DNA of 64,000 nucleotides, from assembly GCF_004000885.1 (NCBI RefSeq), contig NZ_BIMC01000011.1, positions 62,001 to 126,000 of the forward strand, read 5' to 3'. A model generated the notes under the pieces. The model made no database searches and had not been told where the DNA came from. It worked only from the letters and a program-made list of their open reading frames with translations. The stretch is from Paenibacillus glucanolyticus NBRC 15330. Its GTDB lineage: Bacteria; Bacillota; Bacilli; Paenibacillales; Paenibacillaceae. The position numbers were made by a program, and so were the translations under genes. Numbering within the stretch: position 1 is the first letter of the stretch; each line of letters begins with the position of its first letter. Positions 56,606 through 64,000 of the stretch are shown piece after piece.

Positions 56606-57718
56606 ATGACAGCTACCAAGGGTTTGGAAGGCATTGTAGCTACCACCTCCGCGATTAGTTCGATCGTCGATGGCGTTCTGACCTACCGTGGATATGATAT
56701 TGACGATCTCGCAGAACATGCAAGTTTTGAAGAGGTAGCCTATCTGCTCTGGTTTGGAAAGCTTCCAAACGCAGAGGAGCTCAAGGCGCTCCAGCAGGAT
56801 TTGAGCGACTACGCTGCAATTCCGGATGAGCTTATTGAGCAGATCAGATTGTATCCGAAGGACGGCAATACGATGGCTGCGCTTCGTTCCGCTGTATCCG
56901 CGCTTGCGCTGTACGACGCAGAAGGCGATGATATGAGCCGTGAAGCGAATGAGAAGAAAGCGGTTAAACTGCAAGCTCAGCTTCCGACTATCATTGCTGC
57001 TATCGCTCGTGTGCGTCAGGGCAAGGATCCGGTAGCTCCCAAAGCCGGCGTCTCCATTTCGGAGAACTTCCTGTATATGCTGAGAGGCGAGGATCCTGAT
57101 CAGACTTCCATCAAGGCGCTGGATCAGGCGCTCGTCCTTCACGCGGATCACGAGCTTAATGCATCCACGTTTGCAGCCCGCGTAACCGTAGCAACACTGT
57201 CTGACATATATTCCGGTGTTACTTCTGCCATCGGCGCACTCAAAGGTCCTCTGCACGGCGGTGCGAACGAAGCCGTTATGAAGATGCTGAACGAAGTCGG
57301 TTCGCTTGATCGGGCACAGGCTTACATTCAGGAGAAGCTGGACAACCGTGAGAAAATTATGGGTTTTGGACATCGTGTTTACAAAAACGGCGATCCCCGC
57401 GCGAAGCATCTGCAAAAAATGTCTCGTGAGCTTGGTGAAATGAAAGGGGATACCACGCTGTATGACATGTCGGTTCTGATCGACGAGACGGTTACAAACC
57501 AAAAGGGTCTGAAGCCGAACGTTGATTTCTATTCCGCATCGGTTTATACTCAGCTCGGCATCGAGCAGGAGTTGTTCACACCGATTTTTGCCATCAGCCG
57601 CGTATCCGGATGGACTGCGCATATCCTTGAGCAGTATGAAGGCAACCGTATTATCCGCCCGCGTGCAGAGTATACAGGTTTGACCGATCAAAAATATGTG
57701 CCGATAGAACTTCGCTAA
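56606..57718 (+). CDS. citZ: Citrate synthase
   Basis: First TCA-cycle enzyme, 370 residues, the short Gram-positive form. The active-site histidines are in LHADHELNASTF and GPLHGGANEAVM, with GFGHRVYKNGDPRAKHL and the C-terminal arginine block. AAAGGAGAG precedes the ATG. It heads citZ-icd-mdh. The leader carries a candidate promoter and a cre-like site, pointing to carbon catabolite control. Confidence 0.97.
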   Translation: MTATKGLEGIVATTSAISSIVDGVLTYRGYDIDDLAEHASFEEVAYLLWFGKLPNAEELKALQQDLSDYAAIPDELIEQIRLYPKDGNTMAALRSAVSALALYDAEGDDMSREANEKKAVKLQAQLPTIIAAIARVRQGKDPVAPKAGVSISENFLYMLRGEDPDQTSIKALDQALVLHADHELNASTFAARVTVATLSDIYSGVTSAIGALKGPLHGGANEAVMKMLNEVGSLDRAQAYIQEKLDNREKIMGFGHRVYKNGDPRAKHLQKMSRELGEMKGDTTLYDMSVLIDETVTNQKGLKPNVDFYSASVYTQLGIEQELFTPIFAISRVSGWTAHILEQYEGNRIIRPRAEYTGLTDQKYVPIELR

Positions 57719-57737
57719 GTGACTGGCAATCATGTAC

Positions 57738-57800
57738 AATAGGCTAGAGAACCGCTTAAACGTGAGCGAATCGCGGCTGGCGGGTTTCTCTGTGCCTATT
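57738..57800 (+). other. Imperfect hairpin between citZ and icd
   Basis: AATAGGC (57738-57744) pairs with GCCTATT (57794-57800), continuing inward through AGAGAA/TTCTCT-type and CCGC/GCGG pairings. It lies in the 143-base citZ-icd spacer. T-rich bases follow only after a gap, so it may be a weak attenuator or a processing/stability element rather than a full terminator. Confidence 0.5.
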
Positions 57801-57861
57801 CACATGGATTTTTCTGAATGGCTAGAAATAAGAACCATATTCGAAGGAGGAACTCATACTT

Positions 57862-59154
57862 ATGAAATTGGAAAAATTCGCACTACCGACTGAAGGCGAC
57901 AAAATCACGATTGATAACGGCAGCTTGCAGGTACCTAACAACCCGGTCATCCCTTTTATTGAAGGTGACGGGACGGGCCGTGACATCTGGAAAGCTTCCA
58001 AGCGCGTGCTTGATGCAGCTGTAGAGAAAGCATATAACGGTTCCAAGAAAATTGCCTGGTATGAAGTGTTTGCCGGTGAGAAGGCTTACAATACATACGG
58101 TGAATGGCTCCCGAATGATACGCTTGAAGCGATTCGCGAGTACATCGTTGCAATTAAAGGACCTCTTACGACGCCAATCGGTGGCGGTATCCGTTCCCTG
58201 AACGTTGCTCTTCGCCAAGAGCTGGATCTGTACACTTGCTTGCGTCCTGTTCGTTACTTCACAGGCGTGCCATCCCCGGTAAAACGTCCCGAACTGGTTG
58301 ACATGGTTATTTTCCGTGAGAATACAGAGGATATCTATGCAGGTATTGAATATAAAGAAGGTTCCGAAGAAGTGAAGAAAGTGATCAAGTTCCTTCAAGA
58401 CGAGATGGGAGCGAACAAAATCCGTTTCCCGGAAACGTCCGGTATCGGCATCAAGCCTGTATCCGCTGAAGGTTCCAAGCGTCTTGTTCGTGCAGCTGTG
58501 GAATATGCAGTTAAGCATGGACGTAAGTCCGTTACGCTGGTTCACAAAGGCAACATCATGAAATTTACGGAAGGTGCCTTCAAAAACTGGGGTTATGAAG
58601 TAGCTGAAGCTGAATTTGGCGATAAAGTGTTCACTTGGGCTCAATACGACATCATCAAGGATCAAGAAGGCGTCGATGCGGCTAACGCTGCTCAGAAGGC
58701 AGCTGAAGATGCTGGCAAAATCATCGTAAAAGATGCGATTGCTGATATCGCGTTGCAGCAGGTTCTGACACGTCCAACCGACTTTGATGTGATCGCAACG
58801 CTGAACCTGAACGGTGACTATCTCTCCGACGCACTGGCTGCACAAGTTGGCGGTATCGGTATCGCTCCAGGTGCTAACATTAACTATGTAACAGGACATG
58901 CGATTTTCGAAGCGACTCATGGTACTGCTCCGAAATATGCTGACAAAGACGTGGTGAACCCAGGCTCCGTTATCCTGTCCGGCGTTATGCTGCTTGAGCA
59001 TTTGGGATGGCAGGAAGCGGCTGACCTGATCTACAAAGGCATGGAAACATCCATCAACAACAAAACCGTGACTTATGACTTCGCTCGCCTCATGGAAGGC
59101 GCTACAGAAGTAAAATGCTCCGAGTTCGCAGACGAAATCATTAAAAACCTGTAA
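57862..59154 (+). CDS. icd: Isocitrate dehydrogenase (NADP type)
   Basis: Converts isocitrate to 2-oxoglutarate, 430 residues, close to the B. subtilis enzyme. Conserved blocks are [40 protein letters not shown] (phosphorylatable Ser loop region), [15 protein letters not shown], and the C-terminal [20 protein letters not shown], whose K-Y pair favours NADP. AAGGAGGAAC is the ribosome binding site. It is 14 bases ahead of mdh. Confidence 0.97.
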   Translation: MKLEKFALPTEGDKITIDNGSLQVPNNPVIPFIEGDGTGRDIWKASKRVLDAAVEKAYNGSKKIAWYEVFAGEKAYNTYGEWLPNDTLEAIREYIVAIKGPLTTPIGGGIRSLNVALRQELDLYTCLRPVRYFTGVPSPVKRPELVDMVIFRENTEDIYAGIEYKEGSEEVKKVIKFLQDEMGANKIRFPETSGIGIKPVSAEGSKRLVRAAVEYAVKHGRKSVTLVHKGNIMKFTEGAFKNWGYEVAEAEFGDKVFTWAQYDIIKDQEGVDAANAAQKAAEDAGKIIVKDAIADIALQQVLTRPTDFDVIATLNLNGDYLSDALAAQVGGIGIAPGANINYVTGHAIFEATHGTAPKYADKDVVNPGSVILSGVMLLEHLGWQEAADLIYKGMETSINNKTVTYDFARLMEGATEVKCSEFADEIIKNL

Positions 59155-59168
59155 GGAGGAGAGACATC

Positions 59169-60110
59169 GTGGCAATTACTCGTAAAAAGATTACGGTAGT
59201 AGGTGCTGGCTTTACTGGTGCGACGACCGCGCTGATGCTTGCTCAAAAGGAACTGGGTGATGTGGTTCTGCTCGATATTCCACAGCTCGAGAACCCAACC
59301 AAAGGTAAAGCTCTGGACATGCTGGAAGCAAGCCCGGTTCAAGGATTTGACAGCAACATTGTCGGTACATCCAACTATGAGGATGCAGCAAATTCCGATA
59401 TCGTTATCATTACAGCTGGTGTAGCTCGTAAGCCGGGCATGAGCCGCGACGATCTCGTTAACACGAATGCAGGAATTGTGAAATCGGTATGTGAGAACGT
59501 GAAGACTCACGCTCCGAACTCGACGGTCATCATCTTGAGTAATCCGGTGGATGCCATGACGTATGTGGCATATAACACACTTGGATTTCCCAAGAACCGC
59601 GTTATCGGTCAGTCCGGCGTATTGGATACAGCCCGCTACTGCACATTCATCGCACAGGAGCTGAACGTATCCGTTGAGGATGTGCGCGGATTTGTTCTTG
59701 GCGGTCATGGCGATGACATGGTCCCTCTCGTTCGCTATTCCAGTGTCGGCGGTATTCCGATCGACACATTGATTCCCGCCGAGCGGATTGAAGCGATTGT
59801 ACAGCGCACTCGCGTTGGCGGCGGCGAGATCGTTAACCTGCTGGGTAACGGCAGTGCGTACTATGCCCCGGCGGCATCTCTTGTGCAGATGACGGAAGCA
59901 ATTCTGAAGGACAAGAAGCGGATTATTCCGGTTATTGCTCTCTTGGAAGGCGAGTACGGCTATGACAACCTGTTCATGGGTGTGCCTGCCATCCTCGGGG
60001 GAGACGGCATCGAGAAGATATTTGAGCTCGAGCTGACTGCTGAAGAGAAAGCTGCACTGGATAAATCTGCTGAATCTGTACGCAATGTGACGGCGGTTGT
60101 GACTCTGTAA
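59169..60110 (+). CDS. mdh: Malate dehydrogenase (LDH-like type)
   Basis: NAD-dependent malate/oxaloacetate interconversion, 313 residues. The dinucleotide-binding start is [20 protein letters not shown], and [17 protein letters not shown] holds the substrate-arginine pair (R-K-P-G-M-S-R). [13 protein letters not shown] and the active histidine in [14 protein letters not shown] follow. The start is GTG at 59169 with TAAGGAGGAGAG. Last gene of citZ-icd-mdh, closed by a terminator. Confidence 0.97.
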   Translation: MAITRKKITVVGAGFTGATTALMLAQKELGDVVLLDIPQLENPTKGKALDMLEASPVQGFDSNIVGTSNYEDAANSDIVIITAGVARKPGMSRDDLVNTNAGIVKSVCENVKTHAPNSTVIILSNPVDAMTYVAYNTLGFPKNRVIGQSGVLDTARYCTFIAQELNVSVEDVRGFVLGGHGDDMVPLVRYSSVGGIPIDTLIPAERIEAIVQRTRVGGGEIVNLLGNGSAYYAPAASLVQMTEAILKDKKRIIPVIALLEGEYGYDNLFMGVPAILGGDGIEKIFELELTAEEKAALDKSAESVRNVTAVVTL

Positions 60111-60142
60111 CTGAATCACGCTTCACAGAATCGTCTAAAAAT

Positions 60143-60180
60143 GCAGTCCCGTCCCGTTTCCAGGGGCGGGATTGCTTTTC
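60143..60180 (+). terminator. mdh terminator
   Basis: Stem GCAGTCCCGTCCC / GGGGCGGGATTGC (60143-60155 with 60163-60175) followed by TTTTCTTT. Confidence 0.85.
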
Positions 60181-60261
60181 TTTGGATGATCTGTCCAGTA
60201 TAATAAGGACGATGACGTGTATGTAACAATAATCACACTAATGACTTTGGAGGAATTATTT

Positions 60262-60687
60262 ATGTGGAACGTGACATTTTTTCTGCATATGGTCGGTACG
60301 GCGGCGCTAGGATTTTACTTGATCCTGCCGTTTGTTGTTGGCGGTATTCAGAAGCTGTCTCTCGGTGCTCAAGAAGGAGCTATTAATACGATTCGGGTAA
60401 CGAATCGATTTGCTCAGTATGGTTTGGTCATTCAGCTGTTGACTGGCGGATACTTGATGTCTCAAGGGGACTATTCACCTGCCTGGATGATTATTGTAAC
60501 GATCCTGCTTCTGGCTATGTTTGCGGTAGGGGGCATTATGAGCAAACCGCTGAAGAATGCGATTGCAGGAATCCGCGAGAAACGTGAAGTGAAGGAAGAA
60601 ACAAGCAAGCTGGGTACGCTTAGCGCTCTTCTGGCCTTGCTGCTTTTGGTTATGATTTTCTTCATGGTGTTCAACCACATCATCTAA
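60262..60687 (+). CDS. Small four-helix membrane protein, unknown
   Basis: A 141-residue protein with four predicted membrane helices: VTFFLHMVGTAALGFYLILP, a second around residues 50-68, a third WMIIVTILLLAMFAVGGIM, and a C-terminal TLSALLALLLLVMIFFMVF. ATG at 60262 follows TTGGAGG. There is an arginine-rich cytoplasmic loop (GIREKREVKEETSK). Unrelated in sequence to the phoP gene that follows mdh in B. subtilis. It has its own terminator. Confidence 0.8.
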   Translation: MWNVTFFLHMVGTAALGFYLILPFVVGGIQKLSLGAQEGAINTIRVTNRFAQYGLVIQLLTGGYLMSQGDYSPAWMIIVTILLLAMFAVGGIMSKPLKNAIAGIREKREVKEETSKLGTLSALLALLLLVMIFFMVFNHII

Positions 60688-60707
60688 GAACAGCTACATA
60701 CGAGGAG

Positions 60708-60741
60708 AAAACCGCCCGGTGAATCGGGCGGTTTTTTTGTT
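60708..60741 (+). terminator. Terminator after the four-helix protein gene
   Basis: A 10-bp perfect stem AAACCGCCCG / CGGGCGGTTT followed by TTTTT. Confidence 0.92.
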
Positions 60742-60886
60742 GAAAGAAAACACTGTACAACGTTTGATCCTGATCAATATGGGTAAAAAACAATAGCGAG
60801 AGGCTTTTTAGGAGTATAAAGAGCCGTGTCGTACACATCCTAAGAATGGTTGTTTGAGATACTGACCTGAAAGGAGAAATGTTCAT

Positions 60887-61753
60887 ATGCCACAAGATCA
60901 ACCAAAGCAAACATTGCCGCCCCAGCATCAGGATCACAGGCCAGGAACGGAATCGGAGATGCACCCGAAACCGGAATTCGAGAGTAATGAATACAAAGCT
61001 GCCGGTAAATTGCAAGGCAAGGTAGCCTTGATCACCGGTGGTGACAGCGGCATTGGCCGTGCGGTAGCCGTGCATTATGCCAAGGAAGGTGCGGACGTAT
61101 CCATTGTGTACCTGAGCGAGCACAAGGATGCCGAAGAAACGAAGCGTCAGGTGGAGCAGGAAGGACGTAAGTGCTTGCTGATCTCCGGTGATGTTGGCGA
61201 TGATGCTTTTTGCCGCGATGCCGTGACCGAAACGGTAGAGAAGCTTGGGAAACTCGATATTCTCGTAAATAATGCAGCGGAACAGCATCCTCAGAAGAAA
61301 ATTGAGGACATTTCGAAAGAACAATTAGAGCGGACCTTCCGAACAAACATATTCGGGATGTTCTATCTGACACAGGCGGCCATGCCGCATCTGTCCAAGG
61401 GAAGCTCGATTATTAATACGACCTCCATCACGGCTTACCGGGGAAGCCCGCAGCTGCTGGATTATGCATCTACCAAGGGAGCCATTGTTGCTTTTACGCG
61501 CTCGTTGTCAATGAATATCGTTGAGCAAGGGATTCGGGTAAACGCGGTAGCCCCGGGGCCGATCTGGACGCCGCTGATCCCTTCAACTTTCCCGGAGGAC
61601 CAGGTGAGTGAATTCGGCGCAACCCAGCCGATGAAGCGCCCGGGTCAACCGGAAGAACTGGCTCCGGCTTATGTATATTTGGCATCAACAGACTCCTCCT
61701 ATGTGAGTGGTCAGGTGATTCACGTCAATGGCGGTGAAGTGATTAACGGATAA
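60887..61753 (+). CDS. Short-chain dehydrogenase, stress-protein type
   Basis: A 288-residue SDR with the long polar N-terminal extension (PQDQPKQTLPPQHQDHRPG, about 1-45) seen in the YdaD/YhxC-type general stress proteins. Cofactor motif GGDSGIGRA (about 51-59), NNAAEQ, and the catalytic S-x12-Y-x3-K as NTTSITAYRG and YASTKGA. The C-terminal SSYVSGQVIHVNGG is typical. The ribosome binding site is AAAGGAGAAA. Substrate is unknown. I find no clear SigB promoter. It converges with the crystallin-like gene. Confidence 0.92.
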   Translation: MPQDQPKQTLPPQHQDHRPGTESEMHPKPEFESNEYKAAGKLQGKVALITGGDSGIGRAVAVHYAKEGADVSIVYLSEHKDAEETKRQVEQEGRKCLLISGDVGDDAFCRDAVTETVEKLGKLDILVNNAAEQHPQKKIEDISKEQLERTFRTNIFGMFYLTQAAMPHLSKGSSIINTTSITAYRGSPQLLDYASTKGAIVAFTRSLSMNIVEQGIRVNAVAPGPIWTPLIPSTFPEDQVSEFGATQPMKRPGQPEELAPAYVYLASTDSSYVSGQVIHVNGGEVING

Positions 61754-61800
61754 GTCACTTGTATCTGTTACGAGAGACTTCGAGCATACGTTTCTAGAAT

Positions 61801-61845
61801 AAAACAGCGAATATCCAGGACTTCAGCCTGGATATTCGCTGTTTT
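61801..61845. terminator. Bidirectional terminator, 19-bp stem
   Basis: A perfect 19-bp stem (61801-61819 with 61827-61845), AAAACAG at one end and CTGTTTT at the other, between convergent genes. Confidence 0.92.
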
Positions 61846-61868
61846 CATGTGATTGATGATTCGGATAA

Positions 61869-62240
61869 TCAGACGCTTCTGAAACCGCTCGGAAGAACGC
61901 CGGTATCCCGGATCTCTCTGATTTCGGCCAGGGTCAAGAAACGGTTCGAGCTGATAATGGATTCCGGTTCCTCACCGCCAATGATATCACCAAGATCCGC
62001 GATATTGGTGCTGCCGCGGAACACCCTGAACACACCTTTGAAATTACGTCTTGAGAACAGAACCAGGGTGGCGCTGGATCTTGTCGAGAAGAATCGCAGG
62101 CTTTCAATGTCACCAAAGGTTCCTTCGAGATTGCGGATCCCTAAGTTTCCACGTCCGACAAACCGGCGTCCTGCGTAGAACTCCTCTCTATAAAGCGCGA
62201 GTCTGGGATAAACTACCTGGGAGATTGAGACTTTCTTCAT
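61869..62240 (-). CDS. Beta/gamma-crystallin-like protein
   Basis: A 123-residue protein that looks like one beta/gamma-crystallin domain. Two Greek-key-type motifs are visible: ALYREEFYAGRRFVGRGN (about 16-33; aromatic-x6-G) leading to GDIESLRFFS, and LVLFSRRNFKGVFRVFRGS (about 59-77; F-x6-G) leading to NIADLGDIIGGEEPES. The S-x-x-S/D residues at each motif's end are the usual calcium ligands, and DIESL/NIADL partly provide them. There is no signal peptide. GGAAAGGAGGAG precedes the ATG. Microbial members can bind calcium and harden coats or capsules, which is inference here. Confidence 0.72.
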   Translation of the reverse strand: MKKVSISQVVYPRLALYREEFYAGRRFVGRGNLGIRNLEGTFGDIESLRFFSTRSSATLVLFSRRNFKGVFRVFRGSTNIADLGDIIGGEEPESIISSNRFLTLAEIREIRDTGVLPSGFRSV

Positions 62241-62509
62241 CGTAATCTCCTCCTTTCCTTAACCAATATATGCGAGATTCATAGATTGGTATGGTTGATA
62301 CAACGGGAGAGATCGGCACATTTTTATCGGAGCATGGATGATATGGAATCTGGCACTCCGGATAGCGATCTGGTACTTGCTGGCTAAAGGGCCTGCTTAC
62401 GTAGTCACAATGAATTCGCATGATCTTATTTCGAATTTTCGTTGCGGATCAGAACACTCCGGTTTATGATGAAAGTCAAATACGTCAATTCAGTCATAGG
62501 AGGAAACAG

Positions 62510-63481
62510 GTGAGAAGTTTTGGATTGGCTTTTGCAGCTTGGTTTGAAAAGTACACCTTTCTGCTGATTCCCGGCTCGCTGGTGCTTGGCTGGCTGCTCT
62601 CGGATTATTTGCTGGATTTTGTACACTGGATCCCCTATTTGTTTGGTTATATTACATTGATCATGGCTCTTGGCTGCGGCATCCGACATTTGCAAGGTGT
62701 TCTAAAAAAGCCCTTTGCCGTCATACTGACGCTGCTGCTCGCCCATGCGGCGGCTCCGGTGCTTGCTTACGGACTGGGTTCTGCCGTATTCGGAGCACAG
62801 TCCGCCTATACGATAGGTCTGCTGTTATTCGCCATCATTCCACTGGGGATATCCTCGGTGATGTGGGTGGGAAGCTCCGGCGGGAGCGTTCCGTTCATAT
62901 TAGCTGTTGTAGTGCTGGATACTATACTGAGTCCGCTGGTTGTGCCAGCATTGATGGACATGTTTATCGGGGATGCTCTGGTTACATGGAACTCTTCTGA
63001 ACTGATTCTGGATTTGTTGACCATGGTGGTACTGCCGACACTGATCGGAGTGATGCTGTACGAAGTATCGAAAGGGCGGATGAAGGACTGGTCAGCTCCG
63101 GTGACACAGCCGATATCCAAGCTGTTTTTCATGCTGGTGGTTATGCTCAATGCGGCAGCCATCGCTCCCCATGCAGCTGGCATGAAGGATGAGATGCTGG
63201 TGGTTATACCGGTTGTCCTTACGCTGATTGTGATATGTTATCTGCTTGGGTATTTTGGCTCGTATGTGATGCTTGGACCGACCCAGGAAATGCAAATCAC
63301 ATTTACATATGCTTCAGGAATGCGTAATATATCTCTCGGGATGGTGCTTGCGACATCTTATTTCTCACCGCAGGCTTCGATCCCGGTTGTGCTGGGCATT
63401 ATGTTTCAACAGCCGGCCGCAACGGTTATTCATGCGCTGTTTCATAGAAGGCGGACGCGGGCGGTAATATATCCAGAATGA
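62510..63481 (+). CDS. Bile acid:sodium symporter-family membrane protein
   Basis: A 323-residue membrane protein with about nine to ten helices of the BASS/SbtA-like fold. YTFLLIPGSLVLGWLLSDYL and helices around MALGCGIRHLQGVLKKP and SSVMWVGSSGGSVPFILAV carry the family's crossing motif. The C-terminal half ends FTYASGMRNISLGMVLA. GTG at 62510 is chosen because AGGAGG lies 6 bases before it. An upstream ATG frame start at 62420 has no ribosome binding site. Organic anion transport is likely, cargo unknown. Confidence 0.88.
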   Translation: MRSFGLAFAAWFEKYTFLLIPGSLVLGWLLSDYLLDFVHWIPYLFGYITLIMALGCGIRHLQGVLKKPFAVILTLLLAHAAAPVLAYGLGSAVFGAQSAYTIGLLLFAIIPLGISSVMWVGSSGGSVPFILAVVVLDTILSPLVVPALMDMFIGDALVTWNSSELILDLLTMVVLPTLIGVMLYEVSKGRMKDWSAPVTQPISKLFFMLVVMLNAAAIAPHAAGMKDEMLVVIPVVLTLIVICYLLGYFGSYVMLGPTQEMQITFTYASGMRNISLGMVLATSYFSPQASIPVVLGIMFQQPAATVIHALFHRRRTRAVIYPE

Positions 63482-63506
63482 TTATGCAGCAGAAAGAGGA
63501 GAGACC

Positions 63507-64000
63507 ATGAGGCAGTATCGCAACCGCTTGACCCTGATTATGCTTACTTTAATTGGACTATCCATGCTTGCAGCAGGCCTGGCTATGGTGACAGTGTTCA
63601 AACAGTCGCATATTCAGCTGCTCGAGGACAATATGGTTCGGGAGATCAGGCTTCTGCAGACCATGATGGAGTTTCCGGCTACGGAGAATCCGGATGCCGT
63701 ATCGTATTATACCGAACGATCGAAACAACTGGAGGAGTTGTCCGACGCTCGAGTCACTTTTATATTGAAGGATGGGACGGTTATCGGGGATTCGGAGAGC
63801 GATCCGCTAACCATGGATAATCATGCCTATCGTGAGGAAATGCTTCAAGCGGTGAAGGAAGGCCGCGGCAGCACCATCCGCCGGAGCAATACCCTTCAGC
63901 AGGACATGCTGTACGTTGCACTTCCTGTTCAGGCAGGGGAGAACTTTGACGGGTTCGTCCGATTGTCTGTCAGCCTGAAGGAAGTTGATCAGGGAGTCAG
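63507..64000 (+). CDS. PhoR-like sensor histidine kinase (N-terminal part)
   Basis: A partial gene that runs off the window end. The 164 codons visible encode a first membrane helix (LTLIMLTLIGLSMLAAGLAM, about 8-27) and a PhoR-type extracytoplasmic sensor region: ARVTFILKDGTVIGDSESDP, EEMLQAVKEGRGSTIRR, DMLYVALPVQAGENFDGFV. That pattern matches PhoR/YycG-like sensor domains. The AGAGGAG ribosome binding site is 7-10 bases before the ATG. It starts 25 bases after the symporter gene. No response regulator lies upstream in the window. Confidence 0.75.
   Translation, partial: MRQYRNRLTLIMLTLIGLSMLAAGLAMVTVFKQSHIQLLEDNMVREIRLLQTMMEFPATENPDAVSYYTERSKQLEELSDARVTFILKDGTVIGDSESDPLTMDNHAYREEMLQAVKEGRGSTIRRSNTLQQDMLYVALPVQAGENFDGFVRLSVSLKEVDQGV

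Noticed and set aside
57883..59175. 430-codon open frame antisense to icd, and similar long antisense frames opposite citZ, mdh, dnaE, sufB and sufD
   Set aside because: All are shadows of highly biased coding strands, with no ribosome binding sites or recognisable products.
60780..60886. SigB-type promoter upstream of the stress-like dehydrogenase
   Set aside because: Only loose GTTT-like matches. No -10 at the required spacing, so not claimed.

Overview
The window looks like a chromosomal segment of a spore-forming Firmicute of the Paenibacillus type. It has moderate GC, strong AGGAGG-like ribosome binding sites, many GTG/TTG starts, several sporulation genes (yhbH, cotJABC, ytrH, ytrI, ytvI, a yheC/yheD cluster) and gene order that partly follows Bacillus subtilis (ytoI/ytpI-ytrI-ytrH-dnaE ... 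accD-accA-pyk ... fxsA-ytvI-citZ-icd-mdh). I see no rRNA, tRNA, CRISPR array, insertion sequence or prophage. The start coordinates given are the ones supported by a ribosome binding site, which are often downstream of the longest open frame.

Layout. 0-9.5 kb: an OmpR-type two-component pair, a rhodanese sulfurtransferase, an OatA-like membrane acyltransferase/SGNH protein preceded by an overlapping 45-codon ORF, yhbH, and small membrane or unknown proteins including a YunC homologue. 9.6-12.7 kb: methionine salvage mtnK-mtnA and a Dps ferritin. 13.0-18.4 kb: the iron-sulfur assembly operon sufCDSUB, whose candidate promoter overlaps a near-perfect PerR-type box. 18.7-24.2 kb: two HD-GYP proteins bracketing a MoaD-MoaE fusion, a YunD-type 5'-nucleotidase and uppP. 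24.2-30.2 kb: an MMPL transporter, the radical SAM protein YfkAB, a CNNM/CorC-type CBS membrane protein and an AI-2E-type permease. 30.3-31.5 kb: cotJABC. 31.5-33.8 kb: a possible TIR/deoxyribosyltransferase-like protein, a small membrane protein and a HAD phosphatase.

33.9-42.7 kb: a minus-strand run of five ATP-grasp YheC/YheD spore-coat proteins with a GNAT gene, next to divergent yheB and yheA. 42.9-50.5 kb: ytoI, ytpI, ytrI, ytrH, dnaE (with an unusual low-complexity C-terminal extension) and a YutG/PgpA-type gene. 50.5-60.1 kb: accD-accA-pyk, a hotdog thioesterase, fxsA, ytvI, then the TCA genes citZ-icd-mdh with a recognisable leader (promoter, cre-like site, inverted repeat). 60.2-64 kb: a small membrane protein, a stress-type short-chain dehydrogenase, a beta/gamma-crystallin-like protein, a bile acid:sodium symporter-family protein and the N-terminal part of a PhoR-like sensor kinase that runs off the end.

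Most of the window is ordinary core metabolism and sporulation. The items most worth a second look are the alternating long/short yheC/yheD array, the TIR-like protein at 31.6-32.3 kb, the beta/gamma-crystallin-like protein at 61.9 kb, the MoaD-MoaE fusion, the PerR-like suf promoter and the small ORF coupled to the acyltransferase gene.
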